From Rostratula benghalensis (taxonomy: Eukaryota > Chordata > Aves > Charadriiformes > Rostratulidae): 64,000 bases of DNA. This document shows, piece after piece, positions 25,001 to 36,141 of the stretch. The translations under genes were made by a program, and so were the position numbers. The stretch covers positions 1,220,113-1,284,112 of the forward strand of contig VXAI01000183.1 of assembly GCA_013399305.1 (NCBI GenBank), read 5' to 3'. The notes under the pieces are model-generated. The model did no database searches, was not told the origin of the DNA, and saw only the letters and a list, made by a program, of their open reading frames with translations. The number at the start of each line of letters is the position of its first letter. Position 1 is the stretch's first letter.

Positions 25001-28000
25001 CAGATTTCCCCAAGACAAGCTCTGGGCATAGTTCTCTTCAGCAGCTCTTGCAGGAGTCAGTGAGAAAAACATCACATCAGCACTGGGTCCCTGCACCCAA
25101 AACAACCCGTTGGTACCATCCTAGAAGGTTTGGTGTCCTCAGTCTCCCCTAAATGCCTTCATACCACAAAGATCAAAAATCTAACTTGGGTGGCATGTCA
25201 TTAAAGCCCCATTCTGGTGCAAGGCAGCACAGATTGTGTGGTTTTAGACTGAGCACAACCCTGTCCCCTCCTCAGAGCTGTGCCTCAGGTGACAGGACGG
25301 ATGTGACCAACCAACTTTAGAGGCACCCACCCAAAAGCCTTTGCACCATTCAGATCTGGGGGTCAGGGACTGCTGAAAAGCTTTTTGGTTGAGCCTTCTC
25401 CTGTGTTTATCAAAATAGCGCCATTCCCTTTCTCATTTTGATTCTGTGTACCCAGAACATTAGGTGAGACTGTCAGGTGGTGGGGAATACTGTGCTGACG
25501 TGTCAGAAACGCACAGCAATTATTTTTATGGAGGGAACATAATGCTGCCATTTAGCTAAGGAAGCATCTGAAAGACATAAGCAGCTGGCTCCTACTTACC
25601 TGCTTAAGGCACGAGTAGAGGACAGAAAGGAATGTGATAAATGGGCACTTGCCTGTTCCTGAAGACATTTGTCTCTAAGCACTGAGCAGACTTGGAAACT
25701 TCCTTGGATAGCATCTTTGCTTGATAGCAAATCAGCACATATGCCAAGAATTAAGATTTTCCAGGGATAAATAGAAAGTCTCACAGAAATATATCATCTC
25801 TGCTAAGTAAGTAAAATGCAACAATCCTTCTACCCTCTGGAAAGGAAATGACCGCCATGGGAGAGCTGATGAACTCCACCAATCTCAACTGTGTTAGAGA
25901 AATCCCATCCTACTGGTGTCTCCTGGATATTCATCCAGCATCAACTCCATCATCTGCACCTCCTAAAGTCCACACACAGCCACTAAAAATAAATACACGG
26001 TGCTAATAAACAGAATGCAAAACGGCAGTAATTAGAAGCAAATGTAATGAACTGTTATGTCTAGACTATTCCACAAAGAGTGGATTTTTAGCTCTTTTAT
26101 TATGTGTCCTGGAATAAGAAGTAACCAACAGGAAAATGAACACTAGGAAAGAAAAATAAAATCCCTCAGAACGTGTTGCAGATTTAAAGAAGAACGATAA
26201 AAACCATCTTAAAAGGAATCAGAGAGAAGGCAAACAGAGCAGGGGAAAAAAAAAAAAACACCTTCAGCTTGGGAAATCTGAAAAAAGTCAAAAGCAGAGA
26301 AAATTATCTGAAATGCTTTTGCAGTTGAGGAAAAAAAAATTAAATAAAAAGCATTTAGCAAAGTAAGAGTGAGTAGCAGCTCTATGAGTTAGGGATTGAG
26401 CTTGGCAGTAAAAATAAAAAGGTGAAGTGATACACACTTGCATACCCTGCGACTCCAACGGAGGTTTTTTCATTACCAGAAAGATTTAAATTAGAGATTC
26501 ATGGAAGAATAATAAAAATCTCAAATATAGACACCAGAGTTTAAGACAATTAAGAATGAATTGGGGGGAAATGAGCACTGCCTACACATTTTTAAACAGT
26601 ATAAATATTAGTGCTGAAATTGCTGTATTTAACTCAATGGGAGTTTTGCCATTATCTTTACCAGGGCAAGGAGTTGACTTGGAGGGAAATAGAAAAGGAG
26701 AAATATCAGATACAATCAGAAATGAGCTTCAAGTTAGACTTGTTAAGCGTGTTGGAAGTAGGGAATTTTGAACTGAGAAAGCTACTTAAAAGAAATGATG
26801 GAAGCTTCAGCACTTGGGGGACTTAAAATAGCTGGAAAAACAGCCCGGAAAACACATAGCAGGTAGAGCCCTATCCCGTGGCCAGCAAAAATCTGTGGCA
26901 ATAATGTCAAAAGTCAATAGAGAGACTGTCCAGAGACAAAGAAAGTTCATGTTCACCAGCAGTAATTCTAATAATAATCAGAGTCCCATAATAGGCTCTG
27001 TGCTTGTGTCAGTCCCCAGTTCCTCTGAGTCACCGTCAGATTCTGTTTCTCTATCCTCCTGCTTAACTTGGATGTAGATTGAGCTGGTATTAGACAGCAA
27101 CACATGCTACATCCTGATGGAAACTCTTAAATGCTTGTTAGTCCTGCAATGGGCTTCTACAAGATCTTAGTCTTTTATTGGGACACGTCTACCCATCACA
27201 ACAAAACAGGGAGCAGAGGCCTTCAAGTTAATATTGACCAAACTACTCCCAACAGCTTGAGTTTGGGCCCCCTAAAGCAACACAGCTGCATCTCAGAAGG
27301 CTCTGTTCAAGCCAAAGTGCTGCAAAGGTGTGAAGGTACCTTGCTTCCAGCACTGGAGCTAACTCAAGGGGCACTCAAGTCCTTGTCATACCCAACCCTT
27401 CAGAACAAGATGTGCTCTAACTACTCGTTTTCAGCAGAGGAACAAAATTGGAACCTGAGATGTGACCTGTGACGATGTTCGGTACCACGGCACTTTCACC
27501 CTAAAATTAGCAACAAGGAAAGTCGTAAAATAGCAGTCCATAAGCTCTGCACAAATAATTCCCAAGTCTGCCCCAAAAGGGGACACCTCAGTGTGAGCAG
27601 AAGGAAACAAGCAATCAGCAAACTGGAGGAAAATGGCAGGCTTTAAGCCGTCTGAGGGACTTGACAGAGAAGAAAACCCGGAACAATTACGCTTACGAAG
27701 GCACACAGAGCTAAATTCATCAGAAGGTAACTCCCCCCCAGAGCCACATTATTTTCTAGAAGGTAAAGGATGCCAAAGTCCTTTCCAAGGTGTACAACCA
27801 CGCGTGCTTCGTGCCACTGCTGTCCTTGGATCAAGTCTGGACATTTCAAGGGCTACAGAAGAACAGACAGAGCTTGAGCTCAGCGCGGGATTTTTATCCT
27901 TAAAGTAGAATTACATGTACTTACATCACCTCTTCACCTGAACCAGGCTCATATTTACAGTCACGGTGTGAAAGACACCCTGCCATCTGTGATTTTTATT

Positions 28001-28802
28001 GAAAGAAAATACCAAGCCATAAGAAGCAGCTAATACTAACTGCAGCAGCTGTGCACTGTCTCCAAAGAGAATTATGGGACATGCATTGAATGCGTGGCAT
28101 TGCTTTGTAAGGATTTGATTAGATACAGTTTGGGGAGGGAAAAAAAAAAATAAAAAAAATAAATGTTATCCATCAAATAAACAGTCTGCTATTTCAGAAG
28201 TTAACTTCTGTAGGTACAGCCTCACACATTTTCTTTCCTGCATTTCCAATGGAGGGGAATTCCAACAAAACTGCTTCACCAGTTCTAGAAGTAATTAATT
28301 CTGTCGACAGAATAGAGAGTGAAGCTAATTACAGATTAAAAGTATCTATAAAATGAATTAAAATTCCCAAGAAAACATTAGGAAAGGCAGTTGACCATTC
28401 ATTTTTAATGCGTTTAAGAGCACCTACTCTTGAAACACAGAGCATAACAGAATCCAGCAAAAATTTGTTTTGAAGAATCTAATTTTTTTTTAAATAGTGG
28501 AATATAGGGTGTAACTGCATTCAAGATGTTATCCGACAACTTCTCAAGCTACTGCTGACACATATGGTACAAATTCTACTGCCTTTGAAGTCATAAGCTG
28601 CCTAGAACACAGTGGAAGCATACAGAGGATTGAATTAAGTTTTAGCTGTAAATACACAAAATACTAGAAAATACTGGTTACTTCTGACTTTTGTTAATTA
28701 TTTATATATATTTATGGTGGCTTCGCAGGAAAGAAATAAATAATTTTGCCAGCCAAATAAAATTCTCATCTTCTACAAGCCCTACACTTAACTCCTGCAC
28801 TC
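22052..28802. other. 6.7 kb of non-coding DNA
   Basis: No gene or transposon recognised. Simple sequence includes a C13/A11 junction at 24047-24070 and A-runs near 26,248-26,260 and 28,139-28,160. One splice-bounded segment on the minus strand (25600-25836) has a strong donor and acceptor but stop codons in all frames; see findings. Confidence 0.45.
24047..24070. repeat. Poly(C)-poly(A) junction
   Basis: About 13 C followed by about 11 A, a compound homopolymer. Confidence 0.85.
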
Positions 28803-29095
28803 CTGGTCTCTTCTCACAGGGAATTAGGGATAGAAGGAGAGGGAATGGCTTCAAGCTGCACCAGGGTAGGTTTAGGCTGAACATTAGGAAAGAATTTTTC
28901 CCAGAAAGAGAGGTCAGACCCTGGAATGGGCTGCCCAGGGAGGTGGTGGAGTCCCCATCCCTGAGTGTGTTTGAGAGTGGTTGAGATGTGGTGTTGGGAG
29001 ATCTGGTGTAGGGGAGAACTTTGTAGAGTGGGGCTGATGGTTGGACTCCATGATCCCAAGGGTCTTTTCCAACCTGAAGGATTCTATGATTCTGT
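28803..29095 (+). mobile_element. CR1 LINE 3' end, C-like, diverged
   Basis: GGTCTCTTCTCACAGGG, ATGGCTTCAAGCTGCACCAGG, GTAGGTTTAGGCTGAACATTAG, GGGCTGCCCAGGGAGGTGGT and GAGTCCCCATCCCTGAG, with tail GATTCTATGATTCTG. The segment between the GAGTGTGTTTGAG site and the tail differs from the other C-type copies (GTGTTGGGAGATCTGGTG), so it may be a separate subfamily. Confidence 0.9.
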
Positions 29096-29456
29096 TAACT
29101 ATTGCAAGTGTATATTAGGGAAAATCATGTTACCCCCTCTTAGGCTGATGGTACAGCTACTAATGATGTTACACCTAAATTACAGCTATTTACCATGGAG
29201 TTGAAAACTCAGCCCCGTTTTCTTAAGGGCTGTGAGTGATACAATCTCCAAAACCTTTCCTGGTGCAACACTTCATGCATCTGTAAAACTTAATGAACAC
29301 AAAATAATGTTTGTACATTTTCATTGCTTTCATTGATTTTTACAATCCTCATTGCTCCCTGTCAATAAAGGGAAAAAGATTCTGTGAGATTGATTCTGTA
29401 AGTGTTTGAGAAGAGTCCTGTTCTAGCAGATGGATCACAACTCGTTAGAGTCAAGG
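29096..29456. other. Non-coding spacer between convergent CR1 copies
   Basis: About 360 bp without recognisable features. The tails of two CR1 copies point towards each other across it. Confidence 0.5.
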
Positions 29457-30090
29457 ATAGAATCAGAATTGTTGAGGTTGGAAGGGACCTTTAAGATCAC
29501 CAAGCCCAACAATCAACCTGACTCTGATAAAACCCATCACTAACCCATGTCCCTCAGCACTATGGCAACCCGATTTCCAAATACCTCCAGGGATGGTGAC
29601 TCCACCATTTCCCTGAGAAGCCTCTTCCAACATTTGATAACCTTTTCAGTGTAAAACTTTTCCCTAAAATCCACCCTAAACCTCCCCTGGGGCAACTTGA
29701 GGCCGTTTCCTCTTGTCCCATGGCCTGTTCCTTGGGAGAAGAGACTGACCCCCCACCCTGGCTACCCCCTTCCTTTCAGGGAGTTGGAGAGAGCCAGAAG
29801 GTCTCCCCTCAGCCTCCTTTTCTCCAGGCTGAACACCCCCAGCTCCCTCAGCCTCTCCTCACAAGACTTGTTCTCCAGACCCCTCACCAGCTCCATTGCC
29901 TTTCTCTGGACCTGCTCCAGCCCCTCAATGTCTTTTTTGTGGTGAGGGGCCCAAAACTGGACACAACCCTCAAGGAAGGGTCTCACCAGTGCCCAGAATG
30001 GGGGGACCATCACCTCCTGAGTCCTCCTCGCCACACTGTTCCTAATACAGGCCAACATGCTGTTGGCCTTCTCTGCCAGATGCAGAGCTT
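29457..30090 (-). mobile_element. CR1 LINE with RT C-terminal remnant, C type
   Basis: The second longest copy, minus strand. Tail GATAGAATCAGAATTGTTGAGG, C-type block CAACAATCAACCTGACTCTG, then upstream through CCTCCTTTTCTCCAGGCTG, CTCCAGCCCCTCAATGTC and AGGGTCTCACCAGTGCCC to CAACATGCTGTTGGCC. On the minus strand the ORF2 C-terminal segment is open for over 100 codons ([50 protein letters not shown]), covering the thumb-side region downstream of the RT catalytic box. The catalytic box itself is not included. Terminal codons are lost to frameshift. Confidence 0.95.
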
Positions 30091-33000
30091 TATTCTTTTG
30101 TCTAATCACAATATAAAAGAGAAGAATAATAGTCACTCTCCTTTAAACATGCAACCATAATTTTTTGGTATGTGGGAACGCATGATGCTTCCAAATGATC
30201 TTGAACTGTAATTTTAGTTCACGTGACACTTCTCTAAAATTTAAGAATTAACAAATGTGAGAAAACAACATGCAATAAACAAGTGGCCATTCTTCTCTTA
30301 CAAAGATTTCATACATCAGTGCCTTGAAATAATATGGATGCTATTTCCATCCACTTAAAAATAACTTGTAGTGCAGTATTTTCTTGTTACTATTGGGGGT
30401 GAGAGCAAAAATAGCTTTCCAAAAGAATATTTGGCATAGGAACAGTGTGCTATATTTTTTTCATTAAAATATCTCATGACACCCAGGCATTTGCAACTCA
30501 AGAACATGAAAAAAAAAATAATCAGCTGGAACTCTCACACCACTGAACACAACAAAATGCACCTTACATTCCCCCAAATTCTTCATGTGCAAAAAGGCAC
30601 ATCATCATGATGTAGGATTATGAATATTAAATATACTGCACCAAGCTGATTTATAGTAGCAAATAAAAGCAGGCTATCAGGCAATTAGCATACTTTTAAG
30701 TGTAGTGTTTACTACCATGAGGCATCCATCAGTGTAAATAAACTTCTTCCATTAGCTCTTTATTGGGGCCCACCAGTATAATTGTGTAAGTATATTTCAG
30801 GCTCTCTAAAGGGTATTGTTAGATCCTCACCTGGAGCAAAATAAAAGAGCTCACCCACAGGATCTCTTTCATAGCACTAGAATGAAAACAAACTCTCCTG
30901 GCATTAATTTGTTGATGATCAATCCTGGCTGAAGCACTTTCTGCCGCGCTTCATTCTTACCCCCAGTACTGGATTTGTCCCAAATACGTGAGCAAATCAC
31001 TGCTGCACCCTCTGATAGAGCAGAAAGCTAAAAATGTTGTCTTCAGTTATCAAAGTGACTCAAAGTGGCCCAGAGGAGAGCAGTAAACAGCCGGTCACAT
31101 GGCTACACACAGCGACCCGGGAGGTCACTCTGTAAGGACAGTGTGAGCTTAAAAAAGCTCTAGAAAGAAATAGGAAACTGCCCCAATAACTAAAATGCCA
31201 CTATGATCTCATCCCTCATTTCAAGAGATACTGTAGTAGCAGTAAAGAGAATATTAGGACTATTTTGGCCCCAGCTATGCAGGGGTGATTGGTTAGCTGT
31301 CTGCAGGGAAATGTTGTTCTTTAAAAACTCTCACAGGGCTTTTGAAGTGAAACTGTATCACAGTAAGCAAATGACAGCACTCATTCAGGACCCAGCTCCA
31401 GACAGCTGATAGGATCATCCACCAACGTTCCTACCTGCAACTCACAGCAATGAAAACACAGGAAGATTTCAAAAAAAAAAACATAAAAAAGCAGCTATGG
31501 TCGTAGTCTTTCAGTCTCCCCAGTCCGCACCCGCACTATTTGTCATTTTCAAAATACCATTAGCTAAATTTTTTTTCCACCAAAATCAAAGCTGTGCTTT
31601 CACCAGTAGTATTTCATTACAAAAATTTTATTTTTAGCCATGCTGTGAACAGTACCCCAAGCTGGGCTTGGTGTAGGTACAGAGGGAGGAAAGGGAATTT
31701 ACACCCCGAGAACTGTACCTTCTCTTGCTCTCATCAAGGCAAATCTCAGTGTCTGAGTGGGCTGTACTGTGAAGTTCACAAGTTACACAAAGTCTTTATG
31801 TTCACACCAATATGCAGGGATCCATGGGATAGGGACCCTCCAACCTCCTTTCATTGCTTCTATGTCCAGGATGGAGAGAGGTACAGAACTTGGGACTGTG
31901 TCCCTCACTCAGGAACTCCTTTCACACTTCCACAAAGACCCCTCAAAATAGCACAGCGCCAGGAAAGTATTCTTTTCATAGCCACATTATCTGCTCTTCA
32001 AGTTCTAACCCCAGGAAGGACTGGCCAGTTCTAAAATGAAATAAAACAAACCATCCACAACATCAAATGCTTGATGCAAAGCCTGGGCTGGGGAATAGAA
32101 GTTGTTCAGTCGGCTTCCTCGCCTTTATGTCCATACTTAAGGATTCAAGGGAGCACCACCTGCATTTTAATCAGTTCATATTCCTCCTCCCACCCTAGGT
32201 ATCTGTAGGGAAAGAGTTTCCATTTCTCAGTTATTCATAGAAATGTCTTCTCACTTTGTTTCATACCTCCATTGCTACAAACCAAATACCTCACTTGTAA
32301 CCCAAAATGCCCTTTTTCTTCAAATTCACCCTTAGAACTCGGTTCTAGCTATGAGGCCCATGAGAAATTGCCAGCAGGTAATGCTTCCAGAGCTCAAAGG
32401 ATGGGGACTTTATTGGCTTCACTGAATTCATGGGATTTTTATACTACACAAAAGAAAACTGCCAGTACCATCCCTCTTGTTTTGTAGGAGGAAGTGTAGA
32501 GAAATGAAATGTCCCAACGGATCTCAGAGAAGCCTGCTTCTGGCAACCTGTCATTTTATTATTTATTTTTTAACATACTGCCAACAGATTATAGACACTA
32601 TCAATTATAGAATGGGGTCCTTATGGCAGAAGTTTGCCCTGTTTTTAACTGGCACCTCGGAAAATATGAAGAAACCATGAAGAGAGGTTTTGTTGACTAT
32701 AATGGGATTTTGTTGACTGTAATGGTATTTCCAAACTCCATGCATTTAGGAAATACAGATGTGAGTACCTGCAACACCACCAACTCCAAATGTTGTAAGG
32801 AACATCACAACAAGCACAACAGATCTGCAAATCCTAGGGTCACGGGATTATGAGAAAAGTAGAGGTGAAAAGGAAGTCTATGCTTTCAAAGCCATTTTTT
32901 CCCCCAAGGTAAACAGCTCAGGAAGCAAGGGGGGGGAGAAAAAAAACCCAAAACACAAAAAGGTTACAATACTTGGTTAAAATACACTCCACTCCCAGCA

Positions 33001-33764
33001 GATTGGTGTTCACTGCACACATTGAACGCAGCTCCTCTTCACCAACGTTTCCTGTGACAATGGTTCATGGTGGGAAAGGAACAGGACAGACTGGTCTGCT
33101 CTGAGGCCTTGACAGAACATTATTTCCCCCCACTCCCCTTCTTTAAACTGTGAACTCTTTCTACAGACATAGTTTTTCAGATGTCTGGATTTCTAACACA
33201 AAACAAACCCCAAAATCAAATGCTTCTCTTGTGAAGTACTCAACAGGCAGCAGGTTCTGCACAAGTACCTCACTTTTCCCTCTGCAGAGCTTTCTCTCCC
33301 AACAAAGGTGAAATTCTGATGGATTTCTACAGGAACTGCAACTGTGTGGACTCATGACAAATGTTCTTATGGCAGGTTAACTCTACCAAAAAGCCACAAA
33401 AAAGAGAGGAGCTCTGTTAGGTGGTTATAGAATACTCCACCTGTATTTTTTCTAGGTGTTACTGACAGCAGTAGAGTTGTACAGTACCCTTGCTTAAGTC
33501 TAACAGAAGAAAAAACTGATGCTGTGGACTTAAATTTTCTTCCTATAAGACATCTCTGACTTCATATTCTATTCTTAACACTTATTTAATAATTAAACCC
33601 AATTACATTATTTAATAATAATTCCTAATAATTATCCTAATTCTCAGTGACTCGAAGACATTTTCTTATTTAACCATTTGCATCCTGTATCTAGTAAGTA
33701 TTGATTTTAGTGACCCTAAAAAGAGAGTGATGAGTCTGACACGTCAGAGGGGCAGCATGCCACC
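30091..33764. other. 3.7 kb of non-coding DNA
   Basis: No gene or transposon recognised. An ORF at 31594-32034 (plus, 146 codons) shows no domain. AT-rich tract near 33,590-33,640. Confidence 0.45.
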
Positions 33765-34488
33765 AAAATGGACCTGGACCAGCTCAAGGAGTGGATCTCA
33801 TGAACCCTGTGAACCTCATGAGGGTCCTGGCACCTGGGTCGGGGCAACCTCTGGTATCAGCACAGGCTGGGAGACAAAAGGACAAAAAGCAGCACTACCA
33901 AGAAGGACATGGGGGTGTTGGTGGATGAAAATGAGCCAGGAACATGCACTGGCAACCCAGAAAGACCCCCACACTCTGGGCTGCATCCCCAGCAGCATGG
34001 GCAGCAGAGCAAGGGGGAGGGATTCTGCCCCTCTGGGAGGCCATGGAGATGCTGGGAGGGCTGGAGCCCTTCTGCTGGGAGGACAGGCTGAGAGAGTTGA
34101 GGGGGAGGGGGTGTCAGCCTGGAGAAAAGAAGGCTCTGGGGAGACCTTAGAGCCCCTTCCAGTCCCTCAAGGGGTTCCAGGAAAGCTGGGGAGGGGCTTT
34201 TGATGAGGGAGGGGAGCCCTAGGATGAGGGGGAAGGGTTTGCCCCTGAAAGAGGGGAGATGGAGCTGAGCTGTGGGGAAGAAATTCTTTGGGGTGAGGGT
34301 GGTGAGAGCCTGGCCCAGGTTGCCCAGAGAAGCTGTGGCTGCCCCATCCCTGGAGGGGTTCAAGGCCAGGTTGGAGGGGGCTTGGAGCAACCTGGGGTGG
34401 TGGGAGGTGTCCCTGCCCAGGGCAGGGGGGGGTTAGACCAGATGAACTTTAAAATTCTCTTCCAATCCAAACTGCTCTATGATGCTAA
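33765..34488 (+). mobile_element. CR1 LINE, internally deleted, A type
   Basis: Sense copy. The 5' part is ORF2-derived (GACCTGGACCAGCTCAAGG, GCACCTGGGTCGGGGCAAC, AAGGACATGGGGGTGTTGG). It then jumps from GATTCTGCCCCTCTGGG to GAGGCCATGGAGATGCTGGG, skipping part of the ORF2 C-terminus. The 3' part is the A-type end (GGTGGTGAGAGCCTGGCCC, AGGTGTCCCTGCCCAGGGC) with a decayed tail CTGCTCTATGATGC. Confidence 0.92.
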
Positions 34489-35697
34489 ATTCCTCATTTA
34501 AAAAAGCAAGACAAAAATTTGCAAGGAAGAGAATATACATCAACTGATACAAATCAGACAAAAGAGACAGATTTGGGGGCACAAAGCCTTTCCCCAGGTC
34601 AGGATAAAAACTGTCAGAGGAGTTTTTGTGTAGCTAAAAGTGTATTTTTTCTGTTTATGGCATTTAAGAGGAGATTTTTAAGCTCAACAATGTGAAAGTT
34701 GACAAATTACTTGCCAAGTCCGACAATCTATGTTGTAAAATTATATGTACAGGAATAAACTAGTATCACAGCCTGATCTGATTAATGAAGTACTGCCTGT
34801 ATGTGAACCACTAACAACCATGCACTACAGGCAGACCTAACAGTTCCTGCACCAACATGTTTGCAAGAAAAACATGGACAGCTAGCAAAAGTGAAATGCA
34901 GGTCTCCTACCTCTCAATTCAGAACTATATTAACAGAACTGCATTAATTATGTACATGCAGCAGCCAAAAAAAATACTTTGGAGGGAACAGCAGAATCCA
35001 CCACAGTTCTGTTTATAGCAATGTTCCTGCTCTCAGGAATTATTCTCCACGGATCAACAAAATTTCCCATTTTAGACTTCATGTGAAAGACAGCAGATCA
35101 CAATTCCAACTGTAGGATCGGAGATTTTCTTCTTAATTTTAGAATAACGAAACTTAATTTCTTGCCTAGAAGCAAAGATAGGGCATATTTAGTCTGGCTA
35201 ATTGTTTGATGCAACTCTTTCCAAAGAAACCAGCAGGATTTCCAATTAGGATTGGCAGGAAAAGCTGGAGCGGAAGCCTAAAGATATCTCAGAAACTCAG
35301 CTCAAAAGAAGGCTTTTTAATCCCAATTTATAGGATTTCTTCAGGCACAAAGCTTTGATCTTTTTTTTTTTATATATAGATATCTCACAAAAATTGAGAG
35401 GTCTTGTGATATCCATGTGATAGATAATGCAGGCTGTACATCAACACAGCAAACACGAGTTCAGCCACCACCCCTAACCTACACTCAGGCACAGGGAGGA
35501 AACCAGGGCATACACAAACCTCTCCATCAATCCAGCCTTAGCCTGAAGGATGGCAGTCTCAACAACAGAGGCACTATCAAAACCAACATAAAGTACTAAA
35601 TTTTCCATAGTTTTTAAAAGAAATACTGAAAAACTTCATACAATATTTAGGCATAATAACCTTTGACTAGTAATAGCTCTGGAGATACACTCTAGAG
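34489..35697. other. 1.2 kb of non-coding DNA
   Basis: No feature recognised beyond a T-run/TA tract near 35,360-35,380. Confidence 0.5.
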
Positions 35698-36141
35698 GTG
35701 CTGGAGTGGGTCCAAAGAATGGCAAGGGAGCTGGTGAGGGGTCTGAAGAACAAGTCTTCTGAGGAGCAGCTGGGGGTGTTCAGCCTGGAGGAGGCTGAGG
35801 GGAGACCTTCTCACCCTCTCCAACTCCCTGAAAGGAGGGGGTAGCCAGGAGGGGTCCATCTCTTCTCCCAGGTCACAGGTGATGGGACAAGAGGAAACAG
35901 CCTCAAGTTGCATCAGGGGAGGTTCAGATTGGAGATCAGGAACAATTTTTACATGGGAAGGGTTCTTAAGCCTTGGACTGGGCTGCCCAGGGAAGGGGTT
36001 GAGGCACCATCCTTGGAGTGATTCAACAGACAGGTTGACACAGTGCTGAGGGACATGGGTTAGTGATGGTTTTTATCAGAGTTAGGTTGATGGTTGGACT
36101 TGATCTTATAAGGTACCTTCCAGCCTTGACAATTCTATATG
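35698..36141 (+). mobile_element. CR1 LINE 3' end, C type
   Basis: TCTAGAGGTGCTGGAGTGG, GGTGTTCAGCCTGGAGGAGG, GACAAGAGGAAACAGCCTC, AAGTTGCATCAGGGGAGGTT and GGGCTGCCCAGGGAAGGGGT, then TGAGGGACATGGGTTAGTG and ATGGTTGGACTTGATC, with tail ACAATTCTATATGAG. About 445 bp, 5'-truncated. Confidence 0.94.

Noticed and set aside
31594..32034. 146-codon plus-strand ORF
   Set aside because: No recognisable motif; cysteine/histidine content is scattered without zinc-finger spacing.
33857..34390. 177-codon minus-strand ORF, proline/serine rich
   Set aside because: Antisense shadow of the CR1 copy at 33765-34488. The same peptide-like phrases recur at 3.6, 14.7 and 41.8 kb for the same reason.
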